Shown here: positions 26,451 to 38,658 of the stretch, one piece after another
How the letters are laid out: the number at the start of each line of letters is the position of its first letter
Numbering within the stretch: position 1 is the stretch's first letter
DNA from: Micromonosporaceae bacterium
Lineage (GTDB): Bacteria > Actinomycetota > Actinomycetes > Mycobacteriales > Micromonosporaceae
DNA length: 47,892 bases
Assembly (NCBI GenBank): GCA_009380105.1
Contig: WHSM01000002.1
Span: forward strand, 1-47,892
Direction: 5' to 3'
Notes under the pieces: generated by a model
Seen by the model: only the letters and a program-made list of their open reading frames with translations
Database searches by the model: none
What the model was told of the DNA's origin: nothing
Position numbers and translations under genes: made by a program

Positions 26451-27485
26451 CTAGTTGTTCACCTCGGGTTGTACGGCCTCATCGGCAGTGTCGGAGCACG
26501 CCGCCCCGGCCACGGAGCGTGCGAGCACGGATCCATCGTCGGAGCCGAGAATCGGCTGCAGCGCAGCCGCGAGCGCGGCAGGGTCGTGCCGAGCGCGCTC
26601 GCCCGCCGCGGCGACGGGGGCGAGGACGAGTCGGGCACTCAGCGATTCTGCCGCAAGTCGGACCGGCTCGGGATCTGCTACGGCTAATCCGTCCGCGAGG
26701 ACCGCGTCCAACCGCAGGTCCGCCGCGTGCAGCGACAGCGCTCGCAGGTGATCGGCCAGGGACAGACCCGCGGTCTCGGCCTCCTCGGCCAGATTGAGGA
26801 TCACGAGTCTACGGGCGTCCGTCTTGGCGATGGCGTCGGCCAGATCGGGAACCAGAAGATGCGGGATCACGCTGGTGTACCAGGAGCCGGGGCCGAAGAG
26901 CAGCCAGTCGGCGTCGGCCACGGCGGCGATGGCCTCGGCGCACGCCGGCGGTGCGGCCGGCGTCAGCCGCACCTCGCGCACCCGGCCGGCGGTGACCGCG
27001 ACCTCGTGCTGACCCCGCACCTCCGCCACGTCGCCGGGGCGCGCCGGATCGGCCCCCAGCACGTCGGCCTCGATGCTGAGCGGCACCCGCGACATCGGCA
27101 GCACCCGGCCCTGCGCCCGCAGCATCCGCCCGGCGTGCTCCAGCGCGGCCACCGGGTCGCCCACCAGCTCCAGCAGGCCCACCAGCACCAGGTTGCCCAC
27201 CGCGTGCCCGCCCAACGCGTCGTCGCCCGAGAAGCGGTGCTGGAACAGCCGGCTGCTCAACTCGCCGCTGTCGTCGGCGGCGGCGAGCGCGGCGAGCGCC
27301 TGGCGTAGGTCGCCCGGTGGCAGGCTGCCCCGTTCGGCGCGCAGTCGCCCCGAGGACCCGCCGTCGTCCGCCACCGTGACCACGGCGGTGATCTCGACCC
27401 CAGCCAGCGCGCGCAACGCCCGCAGCGTCGCCCACAGCCCGTGGCCCCCGCCGAACGCGACGGCCTTGACTCCTTCTGCCTTCAT
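26451..27485 (-). CDS. yvcK: YvcK/CofD-like gluconeogenesis and cell-shape factor
   Basis: A 344-residue protein of the YvcK family, related to the CofD transferase fold. Visible: VKAVAFGGGHGLWATLRALRAL at the start, VTVADDGGSSGRLRAERGSLPPGDLRQALAAL, HAVGNLVLVGLLEL, and LLFGPGSWYTSVIPHLLVPDLADAI, which are the nucleotide-binding signatures. ATG at 27485 follows GAGAGGGGC. It sits between rapZ and whiA with minimal spacing, as in other Gram-positives. Confidence 0.95.
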   Translation of the reverse strand: MKAEGVKAVAFGGGHGLWATLRALRALAGVEITAVVTVADDGGSSGRLRAERGSLPPGDLRQALAALAAADDSGELSSRLFQHRFSGDDALGGHAVGNLVLVGLLELVGDPVAALEHAGRMLRAQGRVLPMSRVPLSIEADVLGADPARPGDVAEVRGQHEVAVTAGRVREVRLTPAAPPACAEAIAAVADADWLLFGPGSWYTSVIPHLLVPDLADAIAKTDARRLVILNLAEEAETAGLSLADHLRALSLHAADLRLDAVLADGLAVADPEPVRLAAESLSARLVLAPVAAAGERARHDPAALAAALQPILGSDDGSVLARSVAGAACSDTADEAVQPEVNN

Positions 27486-27519
27486 GGAGCCCCTCTCATC
27501 AGGCGGGCGCCGCCGGACC

Positions 27520-28518
27520 TCATTCTCGTCCGAGGTCGCGGTGTTCCGCGTGGGCCGCCAGGTCCGCGTCGCGTAGCCGTGAGGCCAGCTCCTCGGCGAT
27601 CGCCACGCTCCGGTGCTTGCCTCCAGTGCAGCCGACCGCCACGGCGAGATAGCGCTTGCCTTCCCGCTCGAAGCCGGGCGCCGCGCTGGTCAGCAGGCGG
27701 GCGTACCCGTCGAGGAACTCGTCAGCGCCGACCTGGCTTAGCACGTACTTGCTCACCGCCGGCTCCCGGCCGCTGTGGTCGCGCAGCTCCGGCACCCAGT
27801 ACGGGTTCGGCAGGAACCGCGCGTCGACGACGAAGTCCGCGTCCGGCGGCACGCCGTACTTGAATCCGAAGGAGAGCACGGTCAGCCGGAGCGCGCGCGC
27901 CTCCGGGTGGGAGAACATCTCCTCCACCCGGCCGCGGAGCTGGTTCTCGTTGAGCTGGCTGGTGTCGATCAGCACGTCGGCCTCTTCCCGGGCCTCGCGC
28001 AGCAGCTCCCGCTCGGCGGCGATGCCGTCGACCAGGCGGCCGCCGGCCTGCAGCGGGTGGGGCCGGCGCACCTTCTCGAACCGGCGGATCAAAGCGTCGG
28101 TGCCGGCGTCGACGAAGACCACCCTCGGGTGGAAGCCGCGGTCCCGCAGGGCCCGGACCGCGCGCGGCAGGTCTGTGGAGTACGCGCGGCTGCGCACGTC
28201 CAGCACCATCGCCGTGCGCCGGGCGGAGCCGCCGGAACGGTACGCCAGCTCCGCCATGGTCACCAGCAGCGCCTGCGGCAGGTTGTCCACCACGTAGTAG
28301 CCCACGTTCTCCAGCGCGCGCGCCACAGTGCTGCGACCCCCGCCGGACATGCCGGTGACGATCACCAGGTCCATCGCGGAGCGCTCCGGGGCGGCGGCGT
28401 CGGCTGGCGACACCGCATCCGCCGGCGGTGACACCGCGTCCGGCGGCGGCGCCTCCTCGGAGACGAGCGCGTCACTGGGCGTCTGCGCCGGCTGCTGGCC
28501 GGCCGTCGGCTCCGTCAC
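27520..28518 (-). CDS. rapZ: RNase adapter/nucleotide-binding protein RapZ
   Basis: A 332-residue P-loop protein. Walker A is [20 protein letters not shown], and the C-terminal RNA- and metabolite-binding half includes [27 protein letters not shown] and [20 protein letters not shown]. The GTG at 28518 is chosen for GGGAGAAAG just before it. The start lies inside uvrC (47-base overlap), so coupling is likely. The N-terminus carries a disordered Ala-Pro-Asp extension with an imperfect repeat ([18 protein letters not shown]) absent from short family members; its role is unknown. Confidence 0.94.
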   Translation of the reverse strand: MTEPTAGQQPAQTPSDALVSEEAPPPDAVSPPADAVSPADAAAPERSAMDLVIVTGMSGGGRSTVARALENVGYYVVDNLPQALLVTMAELAYRSGGSARRTAMVLDVRSRAYSTDLPRAVRALRDRGFHPRVVFVDAGTDALIRRFEKVRRPHPLQAGGRLVDGIAAERELLREAREEADVLIDTSQLNENQLRGRVEEMFSHPEARALRLTVLSFGFKYGVPPDADFVVDARFLPNPYWVPELRDHSGREPAVSKYVLSQVGADEFLDGYARLLTSAAPGFEREGKRYLAVAVGCTGGKHRSVAIAEELASRLRDADLAAHAEHRDLGRE

Positions 28519-30553
28519 CTTTCTCCCTTTCACTGGGCCTGGTCTCCCCACCATCCTCCGCTGCGGGCGTGCTCCCGGACGTCGCGTCCCCTGCCAACGC
28601 CACCACCACCGCCTCGGCGGTGCGCCGCCCGACCCCCGGCACCGTGGCGACCTCCTCGATGCTGGCAGCCTTCAGGCGCTTCAACGACCCGAACTGCCTC
28701 AGAAGAGCCTTTCGGCGGTGCTCGCCGAGCCCCGGGACCGAGTCCAACGCCGAGGCCGTCATCCGCTTCGACCGCCGGGCCCGGTGGTACGCGATCGCGA
28801 AACGGTGCGCCTCGTCGCGGATCCGCTGCAGCAGATAGAGCCCTTCCGAGGTGCGCGACAGCACCACCGGGTGCTCCCCCAGCGGCAGCCACACCTCTTC
28901 GCGCGCTTTGGCCAGCCCGCACACGGCGATGTCGTCGACGCCCAGGTCGGCGAGCACCTGCCCGGCGGCGTTGGCCTGCGGCGCTCCCCCGTCGACGATC
29001 ACCAGCTGCGGCGGGTACGCGAACTTGCGGGGCCGGCCCGTCTGGGGATCGATCCCCGGCGCGCCGGGGCCCGGGGAGCCGTTGTCCCCCTGGTCGCCGG
29101 TGTCGCCGTTGCGCATGTCGTCGAGCTCGCCGGTCTCGGCACGCGCCTCCAGATAGCGCGAGAACCGGCGCCGCAGCACCTCGCTCAGAGCGGAGACATC
29201 ATCTGTGCCGCCGGACCCCCGACCGCGCACCGAGAACCTGCGGTACTCGCTCTTGCGCGGCAGCCCGTCCTCGAAGACCACCATGCTGGCGACGACGTCG
29301 CTGCCCTGGATCTGCGAGACGTCGTAGCACTCGATCCGCAGCGGCGCGGAGTCCATCCCGATCGCGTCGGCGATCTCCTGCAGCGCTTTGCCGCGGGCGG
29401 TCAGGTCGCTGGCGCGGCGCAGTTTGTGCTGGGCCAGGGCCTGCTCGGCGTTGCGCGCCACGGTCTGCAGCAGGTCGCGCTTGTCGCCGCGCTGCGGCGT
29501 CCGCAGCCGGACCCGGCTGCCGCGCAGCTTGGACAGCCAGTCGGCGAGCGCGTCCGCGTCGTCCGGCAGCGCGGGGACCAGCACCTCTTTCGGGATGCCG
29601 TTGCCGTTGTCCACGGCGCCTTCGCCGTACACCTGGGAGCAGAAATGGTGCACCAGGTCGGCGGTGGACAGGTCCTCGACCTTCTCCACCACCCAGCCGC
29701 GCTCGCCCCGCACCCTGCCGCCGCGCACGTGAAACACCCGGACCGCCGCCTCCAGGGGGTCTTCGGCGAAGGCCACCACGTCGGCGTCGGCTCCGTCGGC
29801 GAGCACCACGGCCTGCTTCTCCATGGCGCGGCGCAGCGCGGCCAGGTCGTCGCGCAGCCGGGCCGCGCGCTCGAAGTCCAGCTCGTCGGAGACGGCGCGC
29901 ATCTCCCGTTCGACCCGCTTGATCATCGGATCGGCACGGCCGGCCATGAAGTCGCAGAAGTCGTCCACGATCGCGCGGTGCTCCTCGGCGGACACCCGGT
30001 CCACGCACGGGGCGGAGCACTTGCCGATGTAGCCGAGCAGGCACGGCCGGCCGATCTGCCGGGCCCGCTTGAACACCCCGGCCGAGCAGGTGCGCGCCGG
30101 GAACACGCGCAGCAGCAGGTCCAGGGTCTCCCGGATCGCCCAGGCGTGCGCGTACGGCCCGAAATAGCGCACCCCTTTGCGCTTGGCGCCACGCATCACC
30201 TGCAGCCGCGGGTACTCCTCTCCGACGGTGACGGCGAGGTAGGGATAGCTCTTGTCGTCCCGGTAGCGGATGTTGAAGCGCGGGTCGTACTCCTTGATCC
30301 AGGAGTACTCCAGCTGCAGCGCCTCCACCTCGGTGCCGACCACGACCCAGTCCACCGACGACGCGGTGCTGACCATCTGCTGGGTGCGGGGCGCGAGCCC
30401 GGTGAAGTCGGCGAAGTACGAGTTGAGCCGGCTGCGCAGGCTCTTGGCCTTGCCGACGTAGACAACCCTGCTGTCGGGGGCGCGGAACCGGTACACCCCG
30501 GGCCCGTCCGGCACCGTCCCCGGGGCGGGTCGATAGCGCGACGGATCTGGCAC
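28472..30553 (-). CDS. uvrC: Excinuclease ABC subunit C
   Basis: A 693-residue DNA-repair nuclease making both incisions around lesions marked by UvrAB. The N-terminal GIY-YIG domain includes GPGVYRFRA and [14 protein letters not shown]; a Cys-rich segment with [13 protein letters not shown] follows; the UVR motif is [21 protein letters not shown]; the RNase H-like nuclease starts [21 protein letters not shown]; and tandem helix-hairpin-helix motifs ([32 protein letters not shown]) end the core. An acidic tail (about 40 residues) overlaps the rapZ start. Start GTG at 30553. A Gly-Asp-rich insert ([17 protein letters not shown]) lies in the nuclease half. Confidence 0.96.
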   Translation of the reverse strand: MPDPSRYRPAPGTVPDGPGVYRFRAPDSRVVYVGKAKSLRSRLNSYFADFTGLAPRTQQMVSTASSVDWVVVGTEVEALQLEYSWIKEYDPRFNIRYRDDKSYPYLAVTVGEEYPRLQVMRGAKRKGVRYFGPYAHAWAIRETLDLLLRVFPARTCSAGVFKRARQIGRPCLLGYIGKCSAPCVDRVSAEEHRAIVDDFCDFMAGRADPMIKRVEREMRAVSDELDFERAARLRDDLAALRRAMEKQAVVLADGADADVVAFAEDPLEAAVRVFHVRGGRVRGERGWVVEKVEDLSTADLVHHFCSQVYGEGAVDNGNGIPKEVLVPALPDDADALADWLSKLRGSRVRLRTPQRGDKRDLLQTVARNAEQALAQHKLRRASDLTARGKALQEIADAIGMDSAPLRIECYDVSQIQGSDVVASMVVFEDGLPRKSEYRRFSVRGRGSGGTDDVSALSEVLRRRFSRYLEARAETGELDDMRNGDTGDQGDNGSPGPGAPGIDPQTGRPRKFAYPPQLVIVDGGAPQANAAGQVLADLGVDDIAVCGLAKAREEVWLPLGEHPVVLSRTSEGLYLLQRIRDEAHRFAIAYHRARRSKRMTASALDSVPGLGEHRRKALLRQFGSLKRLKAASIEEVATVPGVGRRTAEAVVVALAGDATSGSTPAAEDGGETRPSEREKGDGADGRPAAGADAQ

Positions 30554-30622
30554 GTCACGAGCCTACTCACGCCGCCGGTCATGATCGCGTCGGGCTGGGC
30601 GGGTCACTTGCCGCGCAGAACG

Positions 30623-31195
30623 CTAGACGTGCTCCATCACCATGGCGGCGCGCGAGCCGGGTGCTAGCGCCTCGTACCGGTGCGGCACGTCTCCGGGGAA
30701 GCTGACGTAGTCGCCGGGCCCGAGCTCGACCAGGCCGTCGACCGGGCCGACGCGGAGCCGCCCGGAGATCACGATCAGGTGCTCCACGCTGCCCGGGATG
30801 TGCGCCTCCGCGTGGCGTGCCGCGCCCGGCTCCATGGCGATGACGTAGACGTCGCGTCTGACGCCGGGCGGGCTGGAGGCGAGCAGCGTGCCGGTGAAGT
30901 TGGCCTGGTCCGACGGCACGCTCATGCCCTCGCCGGTCCGCACCACCCGCACCGGCGGGACCGGCGGATCGACCAGGCGGCTGAACGGCACGCCGAGCGC
31001 GACGCCGAGCGCCCACAGCGTCTCGACGCTCGGGTTTCCCGCGCCGGCTTCGAGCTGCGACAGCGTGGACTTGGCGATCTTCGCGCGCTTGGCCAGCTCG
31101 GTCAGGGACAGGCCGGCGCGGCCGCGTTCCCGGCGCAGCGCGGCCGAGATCACTTCCAGCGGCACGCCGCGCGGCTTGCTGCCGGCATCCTGCAT
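30623..31195 (-). CDS. XRE-cupin transcriptional regulator, divergent from azlCD
   Basis: A 190-residue regulator. Helix-turn-helix at about 16-72 (LSLTELAKRAKIAKSTLSQL, ending EAGAGNPSVETLWALG) is joined to a C-terminal cupin (HIPGSVEHLIVISGRLRVGP and ELGPGDYVSFPGDVPHRYEAL). The class senses small ligands through the cupin. Its divergent position and the GAACA/TGTTC repeats between them suggest it controls azlCD, an amino-acid exporter pair, and itself. ATG at 31195. Confidence 0.88.
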   Translation of the reverse strand: MQDAGSKPRGVPLEVISAALRRERGRAGLSLTELAKRAKIAKSTLSQLEAGAGNPSVETLWALGVALGVPFSRLVDPPVPPVRVVRTGEGMSVPSDQANFTGTLLASSPPGVRRDVYVIAMEPGAARHAEAHIPGSVEHLIVISGRLRVGPVDGLVELGPGDYVSFPGDVPHRYEALAPGSRAAMVMEHV

Positions 31196-31207
31196 GGTCG
31201 CCTCACA

Positions 31208-31252
31208 GAACAGTTTGTTCGCCTTGACGAACAGCGCACTGCTGTTCAGTAT
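31208..31252. promoter_or_regulatory. Two inverted repeats and promoter between the cupin regulator and azlC
   Basis: GAACA-GTT-TGTTC (31208-31220) and GAACAGC-GCACT-GCTGTTC (31229-31247) share the same half-sites. TTGACG (31224-31229) with CAGTAT (31247-31252), 17 bases apart, could form the azlC promoter; the second repeat fills its spacer. Transcription would then start only a few bases before the azlC ATG (31261). The first repeat is 12 bases from the regulator ATG. Confidence 0.55.
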
Positions 31253-31260
31253 CGGAGTCT

Positions 31261-32010
31261 ATGCGTTCGATATGGCGAACAGTGGACCCTGACCTGGCGC
31301 GCAACGCCGCGGCGTTGGGCGCCGCGGTGTTCGTCGTCGGCTGCTCGTTCGGCGCCATCGCCGCGGCCGCCGGGCTGTCGCCGTGGCTCGCGGTCGCGAT
31401 GTCGGTGCTCGTCTTCGCCGGCGGCTCGCAGTTCGCCGCTGTGGCGATCGTCGCCACCGGCGGCAGCGCCCTGCTGGCGGCTGTGGCCGGGGTGCTGCTC
31501 AACGCCCGTCATCTGCCCTTCGGGCTCGCCGTGGGCGACGTGCTGGGACGCCGTTGGGCGACCCGGCTGGTCGGCAGCCATCTGATGGTCGACGAGAACG
31601 TGGCGTACGCCCTCGCCGAGTCCGACCCGCGCCGGCGGCGGGTCGCGTACTGGACCACCGGGGCAACGCTCTTCGTGAGCTGGAACATCGCGGTGCCCGT
31701 CGGCGCCGTGGCAGGCGCCCGGCTCGGCGATCCGGCCGCCCTCGGCCTGGACGCGGCGTTCCCGGCGGCCCTGCTCGCGCTGCTGCTGCCGGCGCTGCGG
31801 AATCGCCGGGCCCGCGCCGTCGCGGCCGGCGGCGCGGTCATCGCTCTGGCGGCCACGCCGGTGCTGCCCGCGGGCGTGCCGGTGCTGCTCGCCCTCGTCG
31901 CGCTTCCCGTCGCTCTGTTCGCACGCCCTGCGCCCGTGCCCCGCGGCGACACGACCCCGGGCGAGGGCGACGCCCCGGCCCCGCTCGCTCCCGAGGGAGG
32001 CAGACCATGA
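31261..32010 (+). CDS. azlC: AzlC-family branched-chain amino acid exporter, large subunit
   Basis: A 249-residue membrane protein of the AzlC family, which with AzlD exports branched-chain or other small amino acids. Several hydrophobic helices are seen, with the family segments VFAGGSQFAAVAIVATGGS and LLNARHLPFGLAVGDVL near the middle, then HLMVDENVAYAL. ATG at 31261 lies a few bases after the predicted -10, suggesting a leaderless or nearly leaderless message. It overlaps azlD by ATGA. Confidence 0.9.
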   Translation: MRSIWRTVDPDLARNAAALGAAVFVVGCSFGAIAAAAGLSPWLAVAMSVLVFAGGSQFAAVAIVATGGSALLAAVAGVLLNARHLPFGLAVGDVLGRRWATRLVGSHLMVDENVAYALAESDPRRRRVAYWTTGATLFVSWNIAVPVGAVAGARLGDPAALGLDAAFPAALLALLLPALRNRRARAVAAGGAVIALAATPVLPAGVPVLLALVALPVALFARPAPVPRGDTTPGEGDAPAPLAPEGGRP

Positions 32011-32315
32011 CGCTCACCGCGATCCTGCTGCTCGCCGCCGGCACGTACGCCTTCCGCCTCGCCGGGCCGCTGCTGGGCGACCGGATCGAACTCTCCGAGG
32101 AACGCCAGGAATGGCTGCGGCTGCCCGCGATCGCCCTGCTTGCCGCGCTGGTCGCGACGGCGACGCTGTACTCGGCTGCCGAGTTCGCCGGCTGGGCCCG
32201 GGTGATCGGAGTCGCGGTCGCCGCGCTCGCGGCGTGGCGGCGGGCGCCGTTCGTGGTCGTGGTGATGGCGGCGGCCGCCGTGACCGCGCTGCTCCGGCTG
32301 GCCGGCGTGCCGTAG
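32007..32315 (+). CDS. azlD: AzlD-family amino acid exporter, small subunit
   Basis: A 102-residue membrane protein with three or four helices (TLTAILLLAAGTYAFRLAGP, then LPAIALLAALVATATLY and APFVVVVMAAAAVTALLRL). It overlaps the end of azlC by four bases (ATGA), and GAGGGAGGCAG precedes the ATG. It forms the usual two-subunit exporter with AzlC. Confidence 0.9.
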   Translation: MTLTAILLLAAGTYAFRLAGPLLGDRIELSEERQEWLRLPAIALLAALVATATLYSAAEFAGWARVIGVAVAALAAWRRAPFVVVVMAAAAVTALLRLAGVP

Positions 32316-32329
32316 TGCTCGCCCGGCGG

Positions 32330-32767
32330 CTAGGCGCGGAAGACCTCGTCGCCCTCCACCTTGACCTTCACCTCGGGCAGTGACCTCGTCGCGGGGCCAT
32401 GTTCGACCGACCCGTCGGCGGCGTTGAACCTGCTCCCGTGACAGGTGCAGTTGATCATGCCGCTGGTGACGCTCGCGAGGGTGCAGCCCTTGTGGGTGCA
32501 CTTGGCGCTGAAGCCTTTGACCTCGCCTTCGGTCGGCTGCGTCAGCACGACCCCTTCGCCGCTCAGGACCACGCCGCCGCCTACCGGCACGTCGTCCAGT
32601 GTCGCCAGGGCAGCTGGGCCGTCGTCAGCCGGCGATTCAGCCGGTGGAGGGGAGCTCTTGTCGGCCCCGGAGGTGTCCTGGCCGTCCGAGCCGCAGGCGG
32701 CTGCCGCCGCCGAGACGCCCGCCGCGCCCACACCCAACAGAACCGTCCGTCGCTTGGCCGCACCCAT
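32330..32767 (-). CDS. Rieske-type [2Fe-2S] lipoprotein
   Basis: A 145-residue exported redox protein. A Tat-like N-terminus (KRRTVLLGVGAAG) leads into a lipobox-like AAAAC at residue 25, then a Ser/Pro linker. The Rieske cluster ligands are Cys90 and His92 in CTHKGC and Cys107 and His110 in CTCHGS, with Cys95 and Cys109 available for the usual disulfide. It resembles small actinobacterial Rieske proteins of unknown partner and is not part of a bc complex locus here. Confidence 0.9.
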   Translation of the reverse strand: MGAAKRRTVLLGVGAAGVSAAAAACGSDGQDTSGADKSSPPPAESPADDGPAALATLDDVPVGGGVVLSGEGVVLTQPTEGEVKGFSAKCTHKGCTLASVTSGMINCTCHGSRFNAADGSVEHGPATRSLPEVKVKVEGDEVFRA

Positions 32768-32884
32768 CAGCGCTTCTCCTCTCGCCAGCCATGGTCACCG
32801 TGCAGTCGTGCGTTCTACCGTTCCTGCCTGAGAACCGCGTGTGAGCCCGCCAGGCGCCAACACCTGGTAGTACGGAGAAAGGGC

Positions 32885-35830
<2,946 letters not shown>

Positions 35831-35986
35831 TGTCCCCTGCTCTTATGTCTCGAGTCGGCCTCCGCCAGGGCGCGTGTCACGGCGCTCGCCAGGGCGGCCG
35901 GATGCGTCAGCACACCGGTGGGCCACTGTATCCGCGCCCTCTGACATTTTTCCCCGGAGCGCCGCCACAGGCTGCCCCCGGCTGAC
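35831..35986. promoter_or_regulatory. Upstream region of uvrA
   Basis: A 156-base gap between rsgA end and uvrA start. TACAGT on the minus strand (35930-35925) is the best -10 candidate; no matching -35 or LexA palindrome was found. No gene is present. Confidence 0.35.
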
Positions 35987-36994
35987 TCAACGACCGCGCC
36001 GGCGGCGAGATTCCCAGGCGTGCTCGCGTCGCAGTTTGCGCCAGCTGGCCAGCCGCCGGGCGGGCAGGTCGCCGGAGTCGATCGCCGCTCGTACCGCGCA
36101 ATCAGGTTCTTGATCGTGCACGCAGTCGGCGAAACGGCAGCCGGCGGCCAGCACCTCGATGTCGGCGAAGGCGCGCTCCAGCCCGGGGCCGGTGTCGAAC
36201 AGGCCCACCGCGCGCAGCCCGGGAGTGTCCAGGACCGCGCCGCCGCTGGGCATTGGGACCAGGGCCCGGTACGTGGTCGTGTGGCGCCCCTTGCGGTCGA
36301 CCCTCCGCGGCCGCGTCGCCATCACGGTCGCGCCGGCGAGCGCGTTGACCAGGCTCGACTTGCCGCAGCCGGACGGGCCGAGCAGCGCGGTCGTCCCGGC
36401 GCCGAGGAACCCTCGCAGCTCCGCCATGCCGTCGCCGGTCGCGGCGCTCACCGCGTGGACCGGGACGCCGGGCGCGGCGTCCGCGACCTGCTCGGCGACG
36501 GCCCGCGGGTCCGCCGCGAGGTCGGATTTCGTGAGGATCACGGCCGGCTGCGCGCCGGACTTGTGCGCTAGCGCCAGCAGCCGCTCGACCCGGCCGCTGT
36601 CCGGGCTCGGCTCCATCGGCTCCACGACGGCGGCGATGTCGAGGTTGGCGGCCAGCACCTGCCCCAGAGAATCGCGGGCGGCGCTGTTGCGGACCACAGC
36701 GGACCGCCGCGGCAGCACCGCCTCGACCGTGACGCGGTCGTCCGGCCAGGTGCGCGCGACGACCCAGTCGCCGACGCACGGCAGTCGCAGCGGATCGTCG
36801 GCGATCGCGCAGAGCATCCGGCCGGCGAGGCTCGCTCTCAGCGACCCGTTCCGGGTCAGCACAGTGCAGACGCCCCGGTCGACCCGGCTCACCCGGGCCG
36901 GCTGCTGACCGCGGAGGTCATGCGGTCGGTACGCGGCGGCGAAGGAATCGTCCCAACCGAGGGACGCGAGATCGAACGTCATGAGAATGGACAC
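35987..36994 (-). CDS. rsgA: Ribosome small-subunit-dependent GTPase RsgA
   Basis: A 335-residue circularly permuted GTPase acting late in 30S ribosome assembly. An OB-fold comes first (RVSRVDRGVCTVLTRNGSLR), then G4 (ILTKSDLA), G1 (LLGPSGCGKSSLVNALAG), G3 (LDTPGLR), and a zinc module CRFADCVHDQEPDCAV. The end is strongly basic (ESRRRRGR). GTG at 36994 or ATG at 36982 could start it. A short open frame with an excellent ribosome-binding site precedes it. Confidence 0.93.
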   Translation of the reverse strand: MSILMTFDLASLGWDDSFAAAYRPHDLRGQQPARVSRVDRGVCTVLTRNGSLRASLAGRMLCAIADDPLRLPCVGDWVVARTWPDDRVTVEAVLPRRSAVVRNSAARDSLGQVLAANLDIAAVVEPMEPSPDSGRVERLLALAHKSGAQPAVILTKSDLAADPRAVAEQVADAAPGVPVHAVSAATGDGMAELRGFLGAGTTALLGPSGCGKSSLVNALAGATVMATRPRRVDRKGRHTTTYRALVPMPSGGAVLDTPGLRAVGLFDTGPGLERAFADIEVLAAGCRFADCVHDQEPDCAVRAAIDSGDLPARRLASWRKLRREHAWESRRRRGR

Positions 36995-37030
36995 CCTCTG
37001 GTTCGGGCGGGCGCCCCCGTACGCGTCGGA

Positions 37031-37081
37031 TCAACGGCGCCCGCGGCTGTGGCGGCATGCAGATCGACCAGCTGCGGTCAT
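37031..37081 (-). CDS. Possible 16-codon leader peptide upstream of rsgA
   Basis: MTAAGRSACRHSRGRR, preceded by AAGGAGGTGGTGGGG, a ribosome-binding site stronger than most genes here have. It stops about 36 bases before rsgA. Upstream of it GGAGGG-AGCCA-CCCTCC forms a hairpin in the same leader. Short Cys/Arg/His-containing leader peptides control some actinobacterial genes by attenuation. No homology can be claimed; it could be a chance frame. Confidence 0.35.
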   Translation of the reverse strand: MTAAGRSACRHSRGRR

Positions 37082-37221
37082 CCCCACCACCTCCTTGTCC
37101 GCAGGATCGCCGCCCGTGGAGGGTGGCTCCCTCCCGGTGGTGATCAGAACGCTACGACTCCGCCGCCGTCACGGAAAGCGAATTTGCGCTCGCCTCCACG
37201 GCCGCGTTGTACCGTCTCGCC

Positions 37222-37929
37222 ATGGATCCCCTGGTGCTGCTCCCCGACCTGGAACGCGCGACGACGCGGCTGCTGAACACCGTCCGCGGGCTGACCAACC
37301 TCGACCTCGCGGCGCCGTCGCTGCTGCCGGGTTGGAGCCGGGGGCACGTGCTGGCGCACGTGGCGCGCAACGCCGACAGCCTGTGCAACCTGCTGACCTG
37401 GGCCCGCACCGGGGTGGAGACTCCGCAGTACGCAAGCCAGGAGCAGCGCGACGCCGACATCGAGGCGGGGGCGCCGCGACCGGCAGCGGCGCAGCTGGAG
37501 GACCTGGACGCCTCGGCCGGCCGCTTCGCCGCCATGGCCGATGAGACGCCGGCCGAGGCGTGGGCGGCGCGCGTGCGCACCCGAGGCGGGCGCCACGTGG
37601 TGGCCGCCACGCTGGTCTGGGGCCGGCTCCGCGAGGTGGAGATCCACCATGTCGACCTGAACGCCGGCTACCCGGTCTCCGCCTGGTCGGACACCTTCTC
37701 GCAGCACCTGCTGCGGGAAGTCGCTGCCGACTTCGCCGGCCGGTCCGACGCGTTGCGGGCCGTCCTCCGGGCGCTGGACCTGGGGCGCGACCTCGCGATC
37801 GGCGAGGACGGACCGGTCGTCGAAGGGCCGTCTCACGGCATCGCCGCGTGGCTGATCGGGCGCTCCGACGGCTCCGACCTGACGGTCGGGCCGGAGGGCC
37901 CGCTGCCGCCGGTCCCAGCCTGGCGGTGA
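37222..37929 (+). CDS. Mycothiol-dependent maleylpyruvate isomerase-family (DinB-like) enzyme
   Basis: A 235-residue four-helix metal-binding protein. Visible are LLPGWSRGHVLAHVARNADSL (first His) and RLREVEIHHVDLNAGYPVSAW, the motifs that place metal ligands in the mycothiol maleylpyruvate isomerase family, plus a C-terminal sterol-carrier-like segment. Actual substrate is unknown. ATG at 37222; it shares a transcript with the MBL hydrolase 25 bases downstream, an arrangement common near uvrA in actinobacteria. Confidence 0.85.
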   Translation: MDPLVLLPDLERATTRLLNTVRGLTNLDLAAPSLLPGWSRGHVLAHVARNADSLCNLLTWARTGVETPQYASQEQRDADIEAGAPRPAAAQLEDLDASAGRFAAMADETPAEAWAARVRTRGGRHVVAATLVWGRLREVEIHHVDLNAGYPVSAWSDTFSQHLLREVAADFAGRSDALRAVLRALDLGRDLAIGEDGPVVEGPSHGIAAWLIGRSDGSDLTVGPEGPLPPVPAWR

Positions 37930-37954
37930 CGCCGCCTGCTCTAGCCTGGCTGTC

Positions 37955-38608
37955 ATGACGTACACGGGAAAGGTCTCCCCTGGCGGACCGGCGGAGGTCC
38001 GCGAGCTGCCCGAGCTGACCATCACGAAGCTCTCGGTCGGGCCGCATGACAACAACGCGTACCTGCTGCGATGCGCGCGCACCAACGATCAGGTGCTGAT
38101 CGACGCGGCGAACGAGGCCGACCGGCTGCTCGACCTGATCGGCGACGGCGGCCTCGCGGCGGTGGTCACCACCCACCAGCACGCCGACCACTGGCAGGCG
38201 CTCGCCGAGGTCACGCAGGCGACCGGCGCCCGGACGGTGGCGCACCGCCTCGACGCGCCGGAGTTGCCTGTGGCGTCGGAGACGGTGGAGGACGGCGCGC
38301 GGATCCCGGTCGGCGCCTGCGAGCTGGAGGCGATCCATCTCGTCGGCCACACCCCGGGCTCGATCGCGCTGCTCTATCAGGATCCGGAGGGCACGCCGCA
38401 CCTGTTCACCGGCGACTCGCTGTTTCCGGGCGGGGTCGGCAACACCTGGGGGGACGCCGAGCGATTCAGGTCTCTCATCGACGGCGTCGAGCACAAGCTC
38501 TTCGACCGGCTGCCTGACGAGACCTGGTTCTACCCAGGCCACGGCGACGACTCCACCCTCGGCGTCGAGCGGCCAGCGATTCCGGAGTGGCGCGCCAGAG
38601 GCTGGTGA
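37955..38608 (+). CDS. MBL-fold metallohydrolase, glyoxalase-II-like
   Basis: A 217-residue metallo-beta-lactamase-fold enzyme. The metal motif is VTTHQHADHWQAL (HxHxDH), with HLVGHTPGSIALLY, LFTGDSLFPGGVGNTWG and WFYPGHGDDST completing two metal sites. This set is typical of thiolester hydrolases; with the mycothiol-type neighbour a mycothiol-thiolester substrate is plausible. ATG at 37955. Confidence 0.87.
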   Translation: MTYTGKVSPGGPAEVRELPELTITKLSVGPHDNNAYLLRCARTNDQVLIDAANEADRLLDLIGDGGLAAVVTTHQHADHWQALAEVTQATGARTVAHRLDAPELPVASETVEDGARIPVGACELEAIHLVGHTPGSIALLYQDPEGTPHLFTGDSLFPGGVGNTWGDAERFRSLIDGVEHKLFDRLPDETWFYPGHGDDSTLGVERPAIPEWRARGW

Positions 38609-38658
38609 CCGGACCCGGTCGATTCAGGCGCGCGGGTGATCGACGCCATCGCTATACG

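Noticed and set aside
31208-31220. SOS (LexA) box GAAC...GTTC near the azlC promoter
   Set aside because: The actinobacterial box has four bases between GAAC and GTTC; here there are five, and the neighbouring genes are not SOS genes. It fits the local regulator's repeat pattern better.
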